This document shows positions 17,156 to 27,045 of a stretch of DNA of 64,000 nucleotides, piece after piece. The stretch comes from Flavobacterium phragmitis (lineage in GTDB: Bacteria; Bacteroidota; Bacteroidia; Flavobacteriales; Flavobacteriaceae). Within the stretch, counting starts at the first letter, position 1. Each line of letters starts with the position of its first letter. Under the pieces are notes generated by a model. That model had not been told where the DNA came from. It saw nothing but the letters and a program-made list of their open reading frames with translations, and did no database searches. The position numbers and the translations under genes were made by a program. The stretch lies in NCBI RefSeq assembly GCF_900112575.1, contig NZ_FOMH01000003.1, positions 186,001-250,000 of the forward strand, written 5' to 3'.

Positions 17156-18370
17156 ATGAGATTACACAGAAATTTAGTTTATACGACAATCGATTCTTTG
17201 AACGCTATTTTCAACGAAGGAGAATATGCAGACAAAGTGGTAGCCAGAGCCTTAAAAAAAGACAAACGTTGGGGAAGTTCTGACCGTAAATTTGTTGCTG
17301 AAACCATATACGAAATTGTTCGCTGGAAACGTTTATATGCCGAAATTGCTGAAGTAAAAGAACCTTACGACAGAGATAATTTATGGAGAATGTTTGCTGT
17401 TTGGGCAGTTCTTCGCGGTTATCCAATTCCGGATTGGAGACAATTGGAAGGAACTCCTGAAAGAAAAATCAAAGGCCGTTTTGACGAATTGTCTAAAAAC
17501 AGAGCACTTAAAGAATCTATTCCAGATTGGATGGATGAATTAGGAGTAAAAGAATTAGGTGAAAAAGTGTGGGCAAAAGAAATTGCCGCACAGAATCAGC
17601 CAGCAAAAGTGATTCTTAGAACTAATACTTTAAAAGGAACTAAAGAAAGCCTTCGAAATACTTTAATGGATTTAAATATTGAAACAGAATATTTAAAAGA
17701 CCAGCCAGAAGCTCTTGTTTTAAAAGAAAGAGCAAATGTGTTTTTAACCGATGCTTTCAAACAAGGTTTATTTGAAGTTCAAGATGCAAACTCACAACTT
17801 GTCGCAGGATTTCTGGACGTAAAACCAGGAATGCGTGTGGTAGATACTTGTGCTGGTGCTGGTGGAAAAACATTGCACATGGCTTCTTTAATGGAAAACA
17901 AAGGACAGCTGATTGCAATGGATTTGTACGAAAGTAAATTAAAGCAATTAAAACTAAGAGCTAAAAGAAACGGCGCTTTCAATATTGAATACCGTATTAT
18001 CGACAGCACTAAAGTGATTAAAAAACTACACGAAAAAGCTGATCGTGTTTTAATCGATGCACCTTGTAGCGGATTAGGAGTTTTAAAAAGAAATCCAGAT
18101 TCTAAATGGAAATTACAGCCTGAATTTATTGACAACATTCGTAAAGTTCAGAGTGAAGTTTTAGAAAGTTATTCTAAAATTGTAAAACCGGGAGGCAAAT
18201 TAGTTTACGCTACTTGTTCTGTATTGCCATCAGAAAATCAAGAGCAGGTGGAGAAATTCTTAAAAACAGAAATCGGAAAACAATTTACTTTCATTGAAGA
18301 TCGTAAAATGCTGGCTTCAGAATCTGGTTTTGACGGATTCTACATGGCTTTACTGGAACGTAAAAAATAA
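17156..18370 (+). CDS. RsmB/NOP-family rRNA cytosine-C5 methyltransferase
   Basis: A 404-residue SAM-dependent RNA m5C methyltransferase. Residues about 1-130 resemble the NusB-like RNA-binding region (VVARALKKDKRWGSSDRKFVAETIYEIVRWKR). The catalytic domain has motif I DTCAGAGGKTLHMASLM, motif IV DAPCSGLGVLKRNPDSKW (cysteine after Pro, used for product release) and motif VI ATCSVLPSENQ (the catalytic Cys). The likely target is 16S rRNA, but the exact base is not predictable from sequence. It is single-gene with its own promoter and terminator. Confidence 0.9.
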   Translation: MRLHRNLVYTTIDSLNAIFNEGEYADKVVARALKKDKRWGSSDRKFVAETIYEIVRWKRLYAEIAEVKEPYDRDNLWRMFAVWAVLRGYPIPDWRQLEGTPERKIKGRFDELSKNRALKESIPDWMDELGVKELGEKVWAKEIAAQNQPAKVILRTNTLKGTKESLRNTLMDLNIETEYLKDQPEALVLKERANVFLTDAFKQGLFEVQDANSQLVAGFLDVKPGMRVVDTCAGAGGKTLHMASLMENKGQLIAMDLYESKLKQLKLRAKRNGAFNIEYRIIDSTKVIKKLHEKADRVLIDAPCSGLGVLKRNPDSKWKLQPEFIDNIRKVQSEVLESYSKIVKPGGKLVYATCSVLPSENQEQVEKFLKTEIGKQFTFIEDRKMLASESGFDGFYMALLERKK

Positions 18371-18478
18371 ATTCCAATACTCAAATTCCAAATTCCAATT
18401 TGCTTTGGAATAACTCAATACTAAAAATCCAAATTCCAATTTTAAACTTGGAATTTGGATTTTTTAATTTTTGGAATT
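18371..18478. repeat. ATTCCAA-type intergenic repeat and terminator
   Basis: The gap repeats 'aattccaa' several times and contains a long perfect hairpin (AAATCCAAATTCCAA / TTGGAATTTGGATTT, about 18425-18463) ending in T-rich sequence on both strands. It serves as terminator for the convergent methyltransferase and menE genes. A related array is at 23489-23560. Confidence 0.7.
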
Positions 18479-19522
18479 TTACTCTTGCAGAGTTGGTTTA
18501 CGAAGTAACTTTCCGTTTTCGTTTTCCTTGAATTTCGCAACAAAAACTATTTCTTTTGGCTTTTCATATTTTCCTAAAACATCAAAAAAATCTGGAGCAA
18601 ATTCTTGTTTTTCTCCTTCAATAACCAGCACTAATTTTTCTCCTAAAGTAGTATCCGGAAGCCCTGTCACAAAAAATCTATTATTGATTTTTCCAACCAA
18701 TTTAGCTTCAATCTGTTCCGGAATCAGCTTTACTCCTCCACTATTAATTACATTATCAATCCTCCCTAAAAAGATAAACTGCTGCTCATTTAATAATTCT
18801 ACCAAATCATTAGTCACAATTGGTTCGTCTGAAATTGTTGAAACATGAATGACTAAACATTGACGATCATCCTGCGAGATTTTAACATTCGGCAAAATAG
18901 AAAAAACAGAATCACCTAAACGTTTAGCTGCTATATGTGTTATTGTTTCGGTCATTCCGTAAGTTTCGTAGATTTCCGTTTTTAATGGTAAAAGTTTTTC
19001 TTCTAGAGAAGAATCCAATTTTGCACCACCAATAATCAATTTACGAACATTTGAAAGTTCCTCAATTGAATTTTGAACCTGAAGCGGTACCATGGCAACA
19101 AAATCATAAACCGTAGAGTTTAACGCTAAAGGATGTAGACTCGGAGAAACTATATCTAATTCTAATCCTAAAATTAAGCTTCGAACCAGCATCATTTTTC
19201 CGGCAATAAATTGCGTTGGAAGGCATAACAAAGCTTTATCTCCTGGTTTTAAATCGAAAAAATCTCCTGTTGCTAAAGCAGACTGTATCATAGCCTGTTT
19301 TTCTAAACGAACCAATTTCGGAAGTCCCGTAGTTCCCGAAGTTGTCATTTCTATATAATCTTTTTTATCAAACCAATCCAAAAAGAACTCGCCTATTGAC
19401 TGCTCATAAGCATCTCCTTCCTTGATATAACTGTATGCAACACGGCATAAATCTTTTGCATTTAAATGGTAGCCGTTTAGCTTAAAATAATTATGAACTT
19501 TATGTTGCGTTAAATTTTGCAT
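18479..19522 (-). CDS. menE: AMP-dependent ligase, probable O-succinylbenzoate-CoA ligase
   Basis: A 347-residue acyl-CoA synthetase-type enzyme of the ANL superfamily. The P-loop-like TTSGTTGLPKLV (about residue 58) and YETYGMTETITH (A5 motif, about 188) are visible, with a C-terminal LGRIDNVINSGGVKLIPEQIE hinge and a Lys near the end (GKLLRKPTL). It is short (about 350 residues against about 450 typical), as MenE of Bacteroidota often is. MenE activates o-succinylbenzoate for menaquinone synthesis. The other men genes are not in the window, so specificity is inferred. It follows the CPBP gene with a 3-nt gap. Confidence 0.8.
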   Translation of the reverse strand: MQNLTQHKVHNYFKLNGYHLNAKDLCRVAYSYIKEGDAYEQSIGEFFLDWFDKKDYIEMTTSGTTGLPKLVRLEKQAMIQSALATGDFFDLKPGDKALLCLPTQFIAGKMMLVRSLILGLELDIVSPSLHPLALNSTVYDFVAMVPLQVQNSIEELSNVRKLIIGGAKLDSSLEEKLLPLKTEIYETYGMTETITHIAAKRLGDSVFSILPNVKISQDDRQCLVIHVSTISDEPIVTNDLVELLNEQQFIFLGRIDNVINSGGVKLIPEQIEAKLVGKINNRFFVTGLPDTTLGEKLVLVIEGEKQEFAPDFFDVLGKYEKPKEIVFVAKFKENENGKLLRKPTLQE

Positions 19523-19525
19523 ATT

Positions 19526-20458
19526 TTACTGTTTTACTTCGACATCTTGAATATCTCCTGTTAATCTTTCTTTCCAATTCGTCCAGCCGTATTTTTTACT
19601 AAAGATAAAAAGTAAAATAGGATAAATCACTACAACTGGCAGAATAACATCTATACCCGCTGAAGGTTCTGAAAGATCTTTAAATATAGAATGCGTTTGA
19701 AAAACGGACCAATCGGAAGTTACTAATAAAGCTCCAATCAGGTTATTAGAAGCATGAAAACCAAGTGCCAGCTCCATTCCTTCATCCATTAAGGTAATCA
19801 CTCCTAAGAACAAACCTGTTCCTATATAGTAAATCATAATGATGTTTCCCATTTTAACTACCTCTGGATTTGCCCAGTGCATCGACCCAAAAATAACCGA
19901 AGTCATCAAAAGTGGAAACCATCTGTTGCGAGCTAAATTCGCAAATCCCTGCATCAAATAACCTCTAAAAACATATTCTTCAGTACTTGTCTGAATTGGA
20001 ATTAAAATTGTCCCTAAAACAACTAAAATCAAAAAGGGAAGTAACTTAAAATTCAATACAAAATGTTCAGGAGATCTTAGATAAACAAACAAAAAACTCA
20101 ACACTGAAAATATTGACCATATAAAAAAAGAGAAACTAATTCTTTTCCAATCTACTTTTGATCTAGAAGTAGTGACTGATAATAAAGTTTGATGATGAAT
20201 ATATTTTACGACAAAATAAATTCCTGCAAGGGCAAAAATAAAAGAAATCATAACCAAAAAAAGTGTGGTATTAGACTCAAACATTTTCATTACCCCTTGA
20301 TCTGTAGTTGGAAAAGCTTTTTTTTCAACAACTGTTTTATAAAATACAGCTACTGTAAGTGGAATTTGTCCAACAAAGGAAGCTGCAATAATAAAAACAG
20401 AACCTAAAAGATATTTCCAAAACTTATTTTCAGGTTTAATTCCTTGCTCTAAAAACAT
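19526..20458 (-). CDS. CPBP intramembrane metalloprotease family protein
   Basis: A 310-residue membrane protein with about seven or eight helices. The CPBP (Abi/CAAX protease) motifs are present: EEYVFRGYLMQG (EExxxR, about residue 165), FGSMHW (motif 2 His) and HASNNLIGAL (motif 3, HxxxN). Such enzymes cleave within membranes; the substrate is unknown. It is transcribed before menE with only 3 nt between them, a co-transcribed pair of no obvious shared function. Confidence 0.9.
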   Translation of the reverse strand: MFLEQGIKPENKFWKYLLGSVFIIAASFVGQIPLTVAVFYKTVVEKKAFPTTDQGVMKMFESNTTLFLVMISFIFALAGIYFVVKYIHHQTLLSVTTSRSKVDWKRISFSFFIWSIFSVLSFLFVYLRSPEHFVLNFKLLPFLILVVLGTILIPIQTSTEEYVFRGYLMQGFANLARNRWFPLLMTSVIFGSMHWANPEVVKMGNIIMIYYIGTGLFLGVITLMDEGMELALGFHASNNLIGALLVTSDWSVFQTHSIFKDLSEPSAGIDVILPVVVIYPILLFIFSKKYGWTNWKERLTGDIQDVEVKQ

Positions 20459-20506
20459 AAATCTTAAATTTAAAAAAATGAGAATTCAAATTCGATAAGT
20501 TAATCT

Positions 20507-20514
20507 TACATTTG
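20507..20514 (+). promoter_or_regulatory. -7 box before the ArsC-like gene
   Basis: TACATTTG, 59 nt before the ATG at 20574. Confidence 0.45.
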
Positions 20515-20573
20515 ATATTGCTAAAATACCTCTTTTTTATTTTACGAATATTTGAACGATTAAATATAACAAA

Positions 20574-20918
20574 ATGATACAAATCTATCACAATCCGCGA
20601 TGCGGAAAATCAAGAACCTGCCTTGCTTTTATAGAACAAACCAATCAAGAATTTGAAATTATTCCTTACTTAACCCAAACACCTTCTTTTGACGAATTAA
20701 AAGCACTATTGAAACAGCTTAATCTTGAACCTCTTCAATTGGTCAGAACCAAAGAAAAAATCTGGATCGAAAATTTTAAAGGCAAAACTTTAAGCGATGA
20801 TCAAATCATAAATGCGATGGTCGAAAACCCAATTTTAATCGAACGCCCAATTGTAGTAAAAGATGGAAAAGCCATTATTGGCAGAGATCCAGATCTAGTT
20901 GCTACTTTTTTAGATTGA
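20574..20918 (+). CDS. ArsC-family arsenate reductase-like protein
   Basis: A 114-residue thioredoxin-fold protein. It starts IYHNPRCGKSRTCLAFIE, placing the catalytic Cys at residue 10 in the ArsC CGxS context, and ends with VVKDGKAIIGRDPD near the conserved cis-Pro (ERPIVV) region. E. coli ArsC is 141 residues; this is the shorter YfgD/ArsC-related type. No ars operon neighbours are present, so a general glutaredoxin-linked redox role is as likely as arsenate reduction. Confidence 0.85.
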   Translation: MIQIYHNPRCGKSRTCLAFIEQTNQEFEIIPYLTQTPSFDELKALLKQLNLEPLQLVRTKEKIWIENFKGKTLSDDQIINAMVENPILIERPIVVKDGKAIIGRDPDLVATFLD

Positions 20919-20972
20919 TTCTAAAATAGACTCTTAACATTTTTTTGTGAGTTCCTTCTTTAAACCAAAAAC

Positions 20973-20980
20973 TACATTTG
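20973..20980 (+). promoter_or_regulatory. -7 box before the TonB-dependent receptor
   Basis: TACATTTG, 29 nt before the ATG at 21010. Confidence 0.5.
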
Positions 20981-21009
20981 CCGTCTAAAGAAAAAAGAAA
21001 CCAGAAAAG

Positions 21010-23478
21010 ATGAAGAAAATCAAATTTGCTGTATTACTTGTATTCTTGTTTACAAGTTTTTACAACTACTCACAACAAGGACCAGGAGGCAGACCTAAAG
21101 TAAAAGTCACTGGAAAAGTCTTGGAGAAAGTGAGTAAACAACCATTGGAATATGCCACAATTTCGATTACTGCACCAAATGACACAAAAGTTATTGCGGG
21201 CGGTATCACTAATCCTAAAGGAGAATTTGAGGTCGCGGTTGCACCAGGGACTTATGATATTAAAGTGGAATTTATTTCATTTAAATCAACTGAAATCAAA
21301 CAAAAAAGCATCAAAGAAGATACCAATCTTGGTATCGTTAATTTATCGGAAGATGCTGCACAGTTAAACGAAGTTGTAGTTCGCGCTGAAAAATCGACTG
21401 TAGAAATCAAATTAGATAAAAAAGTCTATAATGTTGGTCAAGACATGATTGTAAAAGGCGGAAGCGTAAGTGATGTCTTAGACAACGTACCTTCAGTTTC
21501 TGTTGATACAGAAGGAAATGTAAGTTTGAGAGGAAGTGACAACATCCGTATTTTAATCGACGGAAGACCTTCGCAGGCCATCAATGTAGCAGAAGCCCTA
21601 AGACAACTTCCTGCAGATGCCATTGATAAAGTAGAAGTTATTACAAACCCATCTGCTCGTTATGACGCTGAAGGTGGATCTGGAATCATCAATATTATCC
21701 TTAAAAAAGGTAAAAACCAAGGTTTTAATGGTACTTTCATAGCCTCGGCAGGTATACCTGAAACATACGGTTTAAGTGCCAATGTGAATTATAAAACTGA
21801 AAAATTAAACTATTTCACAACAGCCGGTTATAACCATAGAACTAATGAAGGCGGCGGTTTGACCAATACTTCATACTTTAATAATAATGGTTCTCCAAAA
21901 GGTTATTTAGATGAAGACCGTGATACAAAAAGAGTAAGAGATGGTTTTAACGGAAGAGCTGGAGTTGAGTGGACACTAACTCCATCAACATTTTGGACAA
22001 ATGCCATCAATTACCAAAAAAACACAGGTGAGGACACTGATTTAATTAATTATAATAATTTTGACGCAGCTCACAATTTTACAGGAAGCACTTATCGTTT
22101 AAACAATGCTGATACTGGAAGCGAAAATGTTGAATTCACTTCTAATTTAATCAAAAACTTTAACGACAAAGGCCATAAACTTACTGCCGACTTTTCTATT
22201 TCAAGAAATACAGATGACAGTAATAGCACCATTACTGCTTCTCCTAACTTTAATACAACTTTAAACGATCAGGTACAAAAACAAGTTTTACTGCAGGCTG
22301 ATTATGTTCTTCCATTAGGAAAAGGCGGTCAGTTTGAAGCTGGTTACAAAGGAAGTTTTGGAGATTTAAACAATGAATATTTTGTAACAGAGAATGGTGG
22401 TGCAAAAGATCCTAATTTATCTAATACACTAGAATACAAAGAAAATATTAATGCCCTTTATACTCAGTATGGCTTTAAAGTAAATAAATTCTCTTACCTA
22501 TTTGGTTTACGTTGGGAAGACACTAACATTCAGGTAAATCTATTAGAAACAAACGATTTTAATACTAAAAAATACAACAATCTGTTTCCAAGTGCTTTTA
22601 TCAGCTACGAAATTTCAGATCAAAGTAATTTTACTGCAAGCTACAGTAAACGTCTAACAAGACCTAGAGGACGTTTTATGAACCCAGCGGTAAATTACTC
22701 TTCTAACGTAAATATTTTTCAAGGAAATCCAGATTTAGATCCTTCTTTAACTGATAAATATGATATTGGCTATATCAAAAGATGGGAAAAAGTAACTTTT
22801 AATACTTCTGCATATTTTGAAGACACCAAAGATGTTTTTAGCTTTGTTAGAACTCCAAACGGCCAGTTCGTAAATGGAATTCCTGTTATTTTGAGCAGAC
22901 CTATCAACCTAGGAAAAGAGCAGAAATTCGGTTTTGAATTTACTATAAACTATACCCCGTTTAAATGGTGGAAAGTAAATACCAATTTCAACCTTTATAA
23001 TGTACAAACAACTGGAGAGAACACTTACATTGATTTTAATAACAATGAAGTGGTACAAAATCTTGATAATAAAGCCAATACTTGGTTTGCAAGAATCAAC
23101 TCTAAACTTACCTTACCATACAAAATCGATTGGCAATTAAACGGTACTTACAACGCGGAGCAAAAAACGGCTCAGGGTAAAAGCTTAGATCAATTTGCAA
23201 TGAACACTGCTTTCAGTAAAGATATTTTAAAAGACAAAGCGACTATTGCATTCAATATTAGCGACATTTTCAACTCCAGAATCATGAGATCGTACACGTA
23301 CCTTAAAAATGATACAACAGGAGAAAGCCAGCAATCATACGGTGAAATGCAGTTCCGCAAACGTCAATTTAATCTATCATTCACATACCGTTTCAACAAA
23401 CCTAAAGGAGAAAGAGACAAGAACGCACAACCAAGAAATGATGGTGGCGGAGATGGCGGTGGAGATTTCCCTGGATAA
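21010..23478 (+). CDS. TonB-dependent outer membrane receptor (OMP_b-brl_3 type)
   Basis: An 822-residue outer-membrane protein. A signal peptide (MKKIKFAVLLVFLFTSFYNYS) precedes a carboxypeptidase-D regulatory-like domain (about 30-110, KVTGKVLEKVSKQPLEYATISI). A plug domain follows (about 130-225, ...RGSDNIRILIDGRPSQ ... NPSARYDAEGGSGIINIILKKG). The rest is beta-barrel, with a Gly/Asp-rich C-terminal tail. It resembles the receptor family without a SusD partner, and no lipoprotein gene follows. The ligand (siderophore, peptide or other) cannot be told. Confidence 0.9.
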   Translation: MKKIKFAVLLVFLFTSFYNYSQQGPGGRPKVKVTGKVLEKVSKQPLEYATISITAPNDTKVIAGGITNPKGEFEVAVAPGTYDIKVEFISFKSTEIKQKSIKEDTNLGIVNLSEDAAQLNEVVVRAEKSTVEIKLDKKVYNVGQDMIVKGGSVSDVLDNVPSVSVDTEGNVSLRGSDNIRILIDGRPSQAINVAEALRQLPADAIDKVEVITNPSARYDAEGGSGIINIILKKGKNQGFNGTFIASAGIPETYGLSANVNYKTEKLNYFTTAGYNHRTNEGGGLTNTSYFNNNGSPKGYLDEDRDTKRVRDGFNGRAGVEWTLTPSTFWTNAINYQKNTGEDTDLINYNNFDAAHNFTGSTYRLNNADTGSENVEFTSNLIKNFNDKGHKLTADFSISRNTDDSNSTITASPNFNTTLNDQVQKQVLLQADYVLPLGKGGQFEAGYKGSFGDLNNEYFVTENGGAKDPNLSNTLEYKENINALYTQYGFKVNKFSYLFGLRWEDTNIQVNLLETNDFNTKKYNNLFPSAFISYEISDQSNFTASYSKRLTRPRGRFMNPAVNYSSNVNIFQGNPDLDPSLTDKYDIGYIKRWEKVTFNTSAYFEDTKDVFSFVRTPNGQFVNGIPVILSRPINLGKEQKFGFEFTINYTPFKWWKVNTNFNLYNVQTTGENTYIDFNNNEVVQNLDNKANTWFARINSKLTLPYKIDWQLNGTYNAEQKTAQGKSLDQFAMNTAFSKDILKDKATIAFNISDIFNSRIMRSYTYLKNDTTGESQQSYGEMQFRKRQFNLSFTYRFNKPKGERDKNAQPRNDGGGDGGGDFPG

Positions 23479-23488
23479 CAATAGTTAA

Positions 23489-23560
23489 ACTCCAATATTA
23501 AAAATTCCAAATTCCAACTTTACAATTGGAGTTTGGAATTTCTTTTTGGAATTTGTATTA
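23489..23560. repeat. ATTCCAA-type intergenic repeat
   Basis: Repeated 'attccaa' and 'ttggaatt' units, partly forming a hairpin (AAATTCCAA... / ...TTGGAATTT), like the unit at 18371-18478. Probably a dispersed Flavobacterium spacer repeat. Confidence 0.5.
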
Positions 23561-23584
23561 ATTCGAATTTCATGTTTATTGACA

Positions 23585-23617
23585 TAAAAAAAAGAACCTT
23601 TTGGGTTCTTTTTTTAT
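23585..23617. terminator. Bidirectional terminator
   Basis: AAAGAACC / GGTTCTTT hairpin with A and T tracts on both sides, between the TonB receptor gene and the small minus-strand gene. Confidence 0.85.
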
Positions 23618-23632
23618 GACATCAATCTAAAA

Positions 23633-23806
23633 TTAAATAGATTGTTCTTCTTGTCTTCTTTTAGCTCTCTTTTCTTTGAACATTTCCCAGCTAGCTCCCG
23701 TAACCCAATAAGATACGAAACCAACCAAGAAAAACATTAACCAAAACCCTATAGTTAGTATGGTTAAGAAAAGTAAAAAGCCTAAGTACTGTGAAAATTC
23801 AAACAT
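23633..23806 (-). CDS. Small single-pass membrane protein
   Basis: A 57-residue ORF: ATG at 23806, stop at 23633. It starts MFEFSQYLGFLLFL, has a long hydrophobic stretch (about residues 8-36, possibly one or two helices), then GASWEMFKEKRAKR and a charged end (RRQEEQSI). The hydrophobic-then-basic layout fits an inner-membrane protein with a cytoplasmic tail. It ends right at a strong terminator, which supports expression. No family recognised. Confidence 0.65.
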   Translation of the reverse strand: MFEFSQYLGFLLFLTILTIGFWLMFFLVGFVSYWVTGASWEMFKEKRAKRRQEEQSI

Positions 23807-23984
23807 GTTTTCCGGAATTTTTGAATGTTACGACAAATGTAGCGTATATATTTTTTCTCAGCAATAAAATCTAAATCAATTTTCGTTAAATAACATTTAT
23901 ATGTATATTTATACTCATTTTAAATAAGGATTTTTTTTTGAATTTTATTGAACTGTCTAAATTTAGAATAATCATGAGTATTTT

Positions 23985-24232
23985 CAGGAGCTGTTTCCCG
24001 CTATCCGCTACACACGAGCGATAGCGAACTGACGAAGTAATCTTTTATGTTTTTAAAGAAAAAACATAAAAGGATTTTCACTACTATCGGGGCTAGTTTT
24101 CGTTTTCAAAAGAAATTTAATGCTAAAAAAAATCCGTTTCAATCCGCGTTTTTACGAAGTAAATCTGCTTTATCAGCGTTCCATTAACTTCAACAAATCA
24201 CATCTAAACACTTGACAACGAATATCATATTT
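23985..24232. repeat. Intergenic palindromic element in the 455-bp gap before fumC
   Basis: The gap 23807-24261 has no gene. From 23985 it holds 'gctatccgct', an agcgatagcg counterpart, then a hairpin (ATCTTTTATGTTTTT at 24040 and AAAAACATAAAAGGAT ending 24075) and 'ctactatcggggctag'. It continues into degenerate 'aatccgcgtttttacgaag...atcagcgttcc' sequence. The layout resembles the non-coding dispersed repeats of Flavobacterium spacers. No transposase is present. Confidence 0.55.
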
Positions 24233-24261
24233 ACATTTACAAACAACATATTTACAACAAA

Positions 24262-25647
24262 ATGAAATACAGAATAGAAAAAGACACCATGGGCGAAGTT
24301 CAAGTCCCAGCCGATAAATATTGGGGTGCACAGACAGAACGTTCTAGAAACAATTTTAAAATCGGGCCATCGGCTTCAATGCCGAAAGAAATTATAGAAG
24401 GTTTTGCTTATCTGAAAAAAGCGGCTGCTTATGCCAATTATGATTTAGGCGTTTTACCAATAGAAAAAAGAGATGCTATTGGAGCTGTCTGCGACGAAAT
24501 TCTGGAAGGAAAACTAGACGATCAATTTCCATTAGTAATCTGGCAGACCGGTTCCGGTACGCAAAGCAACATGAATGTGAATGAAGTAATTGCTAACCGT
24601 GCACAAGTACTTAAAGGTTTTGAAATTGGCGAAGGCGAACAATTCATCAAAGCCAATGATGATGTGAACAAATCACAATCATCCAATGATACTTTCCCAA
24701 CTGGAATGCATATTGCCGCTTATAAAATGGTAGTCGAAACCACAATTCCTGGTATAGAAAAACTACACGCAACATTAGCAAAAAAAGCAGCTGAATACAA
24801 AGATGTTGTAAAAATTGGGCGTACGCATTTAATGGATGCAACTCCCCTAACGCTCGGACAAGAAATTTCTGGTTATGCAGCACAATTAGCTTTTGGATTA
24901 AAAGCTTTGAAAAACACTTTAGTACATTTAGCTGAAATTGCTTTAGGAGGAACAGCTGTTGGAACAGGATTAAACACTCCAAAAGGATATGATGTAAAAG
25001 TCGCAGAATATATCGCAAAATTTACCAACCATCCTTTTGTAACTGCCGAAAATAAGTTTGAAGCACTTGCAGCACACGATGCCATTGTAGAAACACACGG
25101 AGCTTTAAAACAATTGGCTGTTTCTTTAAATAAAATTGCAAACGATGTTAGAATGCTCGCTTCAGGACCTCGTTCTGGAATTGGAGAAATTCATATTCCC
25201 GAAAACGAGCCGGGTTCTTCTATCATGCCAGGAAAAGTAAATCCGACACAATGTGAAGCTTTAACGATGGTTTGCGCACAAGTAATTGGAAACGATATGG
25301 CAATTGCTGTTGGCGGGATGCAGGGACATTATGAACTGAATGTTTTTAAACCTGTAATGGCGGCTAACTTTTTACAATCGGCACAATTATTAGGTGATGC
25401 TTGTGTTTCTTTTGACGAGCACTGTGCCCAAGGAATCGAACCAAATCATAAACGAATCAAAGAATTAGTTGATAACTCATTGATGCTGGTTACAGCTTTA
25501 AATACTAAAATCGGGTATTACAAAGCGGCAGAAATTGCACAAACTGCACATAAAAACGGAACTACTCTAAAAGAAGAAGCTGTTCGTTTAGGTTATGTAA
25601 CTCCTGAAGATTTTGATGCTTGGGTGAAACCGGAGGATATGGTTTGA
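24262..25647 (+). CDS. fumC: Class II fumarate hydratase
   Basis: A 461-residue fumarase that interconverts fumarate and malate in the TCA cycle. Family signatures: [17 protein letters not shown] (about 95-110), [27 protein letters not shown], and the catalytic loop [15 protein letters not shown] (about 317-331). Length matches bacterial FumC (about 460). It is monocistronic and closed by a convergent terminator shared with the next gene. Confidence 0.97.
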   Translation: MKYRIEKDTMGEVQVPADKYWGAQTERSRNNFKIGPSASMPKEIIEGFAYLKKAAAYANYDLGVLPIEKRDAIGAVCDEILEGKLDDQFPLVIWQTGSGTQSNMNVNEVIANRAQVLKGFEIGEGEQFIKANDDVNKSQSSNDTFPTGMHIAAYKMVVETTIPGIEKLHATLAKKAAEYKDVVKIGRTHLMDATPLTLGQEISGYAAQLAFGLKALKNTLVHLAEIALGGTAVGTGLNTPKGYDVKVAEYIAKFTNHPFVTAENKFEALAAHDAIVETHGALKQLAVSLNKIANDVRMLASGPRSGIGEIHIPENEPGSSIMPGKVNPTQCEALTMVCAQVIGNDMAIAVGGMQGHYELNVFKPVMAANFLQSAQLLGDACVSFDEHCAQGIEPNHKRIKELVDNSLMLVTALNTKIGYYKAAEIAQTAHKNGTTLKEEAVRLGYVTPEDFDAWVKPEDMV

Positions 25648-25706
25648 TTTGATTTGAAGTTATCCGTCATAAGTTAAGAGTTAAAAGTTTTGCTCTTGAA
25701 AATAAA

Positions 25707-25741
25707 AAGAGTGGTCAAACATAAAATATTTGACCACTCTT
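25707..25741. terminator. Bidirectional terminator
   Basis: AAGAGTGGTCAAA / TTTGACCACTCTT stem between convergent fumC and the dehydrogenase gene. Confidence 0.85.
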
Positions 25742-25780
25742 ACTATTAATGATTAATTATCAACCCATAACTCATAACCC

Positions 25781-26992
25781 CTAACTTACTTTCCCCCCAT
25801 CTACATAATCCTGCAAATAGCTGAATCGTTCTGTTAGTTTTCCGTTTTCTGTTATTTTGGCGCGTTTTAGGATTCCATCTTTATCCCCATTGAAGAAAGC
25901 TGGAATTACATATTCCATAAATTGTTCGCCGAAACCTTCACTTGCATCTTTTGGAATTTCGCAAGGCAAATTATCTACTGCCATAACAGCAACTGCTGCA
26001 GGATGAAAGAAATCTACTTCCCTATCTTCCAACGGAAAATACCCATACAAAGGCTCCGCAATTGTTGATGAACGAACAGTTGACGCAATCGGGCCATTTA
26101 CATCACAAGAAATATCTGCCACCACTTTTAATTTACAATCGCTCGCATTTAGCATTTCTTTAGTTAAAATCATTGGCGCATTGCTGGCATAAAAATGTCC
26201 CGCAAAATAAATATCTGAAACTTTAGTGAATCGTTCAAAATCAGATTCGTATTCTTCTGGATTTTGTACAAAATCATTAAAATCTAAAACCTGCCCATCT
26301 TTTCTTTTGTTGTATTCTAAAACATCAAGTTGTACATAAACTGCCTGCGCATAGGTTTTAGTTAAATAATTATCTATTGTAATTTCTTTTACTTTAATGG
26401 CATCCAAAATTTCTTTTACACCGCTTCCAACCTTTCCAGTTCCTGTAACCACAAATTTCAAAGCCGGCATCGTAATGCGTTTTAAATGCTTTATCAAATC
26501 TTCTTTTCCTGAAAGTGTTTCTGCTTTTGGCAGTTTAAACAATTCAAATTTAATTCCGAACGCACGAATTCCGTTATAAACACCAACCATTCCCGCGTAT
26601 CGACCAAAACCAATTAAACGACGGTCATGTTCATCTACAATAGTTTCGTGATCGTACAAATCAATTTTTTTCTCTAAAATAGCCTGTAGCAGTTTTCTAT
26701 TATGAGGCTGTTTTTTAATAGTATGGGAGAAAAAGAAATAAGCTTTGTTTGGAATCAGATTCTCTACAGGAACTTCTTTCACACCAAATAAAACATCGCA
26801 ATCAGAAACATCATCAGTAACCAAAATTCCCATGTTTTTATAATCATCATCAGAAAAAATTCTAATATCAGAACTTTCTACTTTTACAGCTGCTTCATGA
26901 TAAAGCTGCTTTAATTTTGTTAATTCATTTGGAGAAAATACAACTCTTCTATCCGGCGGATTTTTTCTTTCTTTTATGATTCCAAATTTCAT
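25781..26992 (-). CDS. NAD(P)-dependent saccharopine/alanine dehydrogenase-like oxidoreductase
   Basis: A 403-residue protein of the AlaDH/PNT and Lys1 superfamily. The N-terminal domain starts MKFGIIKERKNPPDRRVVFSP, typical of this fold. The nucleotide-binding loop is visible as VTGTGKVGSGVKEIL (about residue 190). The C-terminal part (YGYFPLEDREVDFFHPAAVAVMAVDNLP) is the Lys1-like end. It may reduce or oxidise an amino-acid/keto-acid pair, but alanine versus saccharopine is not decidable here. It is single-gene, with tandem -7-like boxes upstream on the minus strand. Confidence 0.8.
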   Translation of the reverse strand: MKFGIIKERKNPPDRRVVFSPNELTKLKQLYHEAAVKVESSDIRIFSDDDYKNMGILVTDDVSDCDVLFGVKEVPVENLIPNKAYFFFSHTIKKQPHNRKLLQAILEKKIDLYDHETIVDEHDRRLIGFGRYAGMVGVYNGIRAFGIKFELFKLPKAETLSGKEDLIKHLKRITMPALKFVVTGTGKVGSGVKEILDAIKVKEITIDNYLTKTYAQAVYVQLDVLEYNKRKDGQVLDFNDFVQNPEEYESDFERFTKVSDIYFAGHFYASNAPMILTKEMLNASDCKLKVVADISCDVNGPIASTVRSSTIAEPLYGYFPLEDREVDFFHPAAVAVMAVDNLPCEIPKDASEGFGEQFMEYVIPAFFNGDKDGILKRAKITENGKLTERFSYLQDYVDGGKVS

Positions 26993-27045
26993 TTAAAACT
27001 GATTTTAGATATTTAATAATATAACTTTTTATAGTATTTTTGTTT

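Noticed and set aside
24647..25018. Long minus-strand ORF inside fumC
   Set aside because: Antisense to a highly conserved enzyme; low-complexity Leu/Gln-rich translation typical of a shadow.
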